The translations under genes and the position numbers were made by a program. This document shows, piece by piece, positions 63,885 through 64,000 of a DNA stretch of 64,000 nt. Positions within the stretch are counted from its first letter, which is position 1. The number at the start of each line of letters is the position of its first letter. Origin of the DNA: Monarcha castaneiventris obscurior (lineage: Eukaryota; Chordata; Aves; Passeriformes; Monarchidae); the NCBI GenBank assembly GCA_026261815.1, contig JAMPIT010000417.1:5489501-5553500 (forward strand), given 5' to 3'. The notes under the pieces were generated by a model, which had not been told where the DNA came from, searched no databases, and saw only the letters and a list, made by a program, of their open reading frames with translations.

Positions 63885-64000
63885 AGCCCCACCGAAACTC
63901 TGAGGGAGTTCAGCGCGCCGTGCCCTCACGTAGTGCCACAGTAGGGTGGCTGTGCGTGCCTTGGCCCCTCGCGTTGGCCGAGCCAAGCTCCCTCCCTGCC
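63885..64000. promoter_or_regulatory. Edge of a further GC-rich region
   Basis: GC and CpG content rise sharply in the last 115 bases (GCGCGCCGTGCCCTCACG, CTCGCGTTGGCCGAGCC). This looks like the start of another CpG island cut by the window end. Confidence 0.4.

Noticed and set aside
1..64000. Search for CRISPR arrays, tRNA, rRNA and bacterial or phage modules.
   Set aside because: None seen. The window has the character of bird nuclear DNA throughout.

Overview
This window looks like vertebrate, almost certainly avian, nuclear DNA. The evidence is a set of CR1 LINE 3' ends, several LTR fragments of the type that begins TGTCATGGTTTAA (common in neoavian and songbird genomes), an AT-rich intron-like background with isolated CpG islands, and no dense reading frames. 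No bacterial, phage or plasmid features are present. I could not recognise any protein-coding gene by name, and every exon called here is a low-confidence candidate based on splice signals, reading frame and poly(A) signals.

Layout. 1-1.6 kb: CpG island A, carrying an unusual 4 x 10-bp CCGG-N6 array. 1.6-23.9 kb: long non-coding sequence with a CR1 fragment, three LTR-type fragments, an ERV-like repeat and a palindromic X-box. 23.9-27.7 kb: CpG island B with a palindromic RFX/X-box, followed by candidate exons near 24.25, 25.2 and 27.4 kb and a poly(A) signal; these may be one short plus-strand gene. A roughly 185-bp TTCC microsatellite lies inside it. 27.7-33.1 kb: AT-rich sequence, possibly the 3' part of a leftward transcript, with a second copy of the ERV-like repeat.

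33.2-34.2 kb: CpG island C, the strongest promoter in the window. It has an AT-rich TATA-like element, two octamers, YY1-type and NRF1 motifs, an inverted CCAAT box and CGG/CTG repeats. By eye, T- and G-richness on the plus strand increases to its right, as expected for a long rightward transcript. 34.2-60.4 kb: intron-like sequence with three possible alternative first exons (43.6, 49.0 and 51.3 kb), two possible internal coding exons (51.75 and 56.95 kb) and a possible terminal exon with a good poly(A) signal (59.84-60.42 kb). 60.5-64 kb: one CR1 fragment, then the edge of a further GC-rich island at the window end.

I found no clear new multi-gene system. The items most worth following are the CCGG array, the three X-box palindromes with the small candidate gene at 24-27.7 kb, and the cluster of alternative first exons that share octamer and YY1-like elements with island C.
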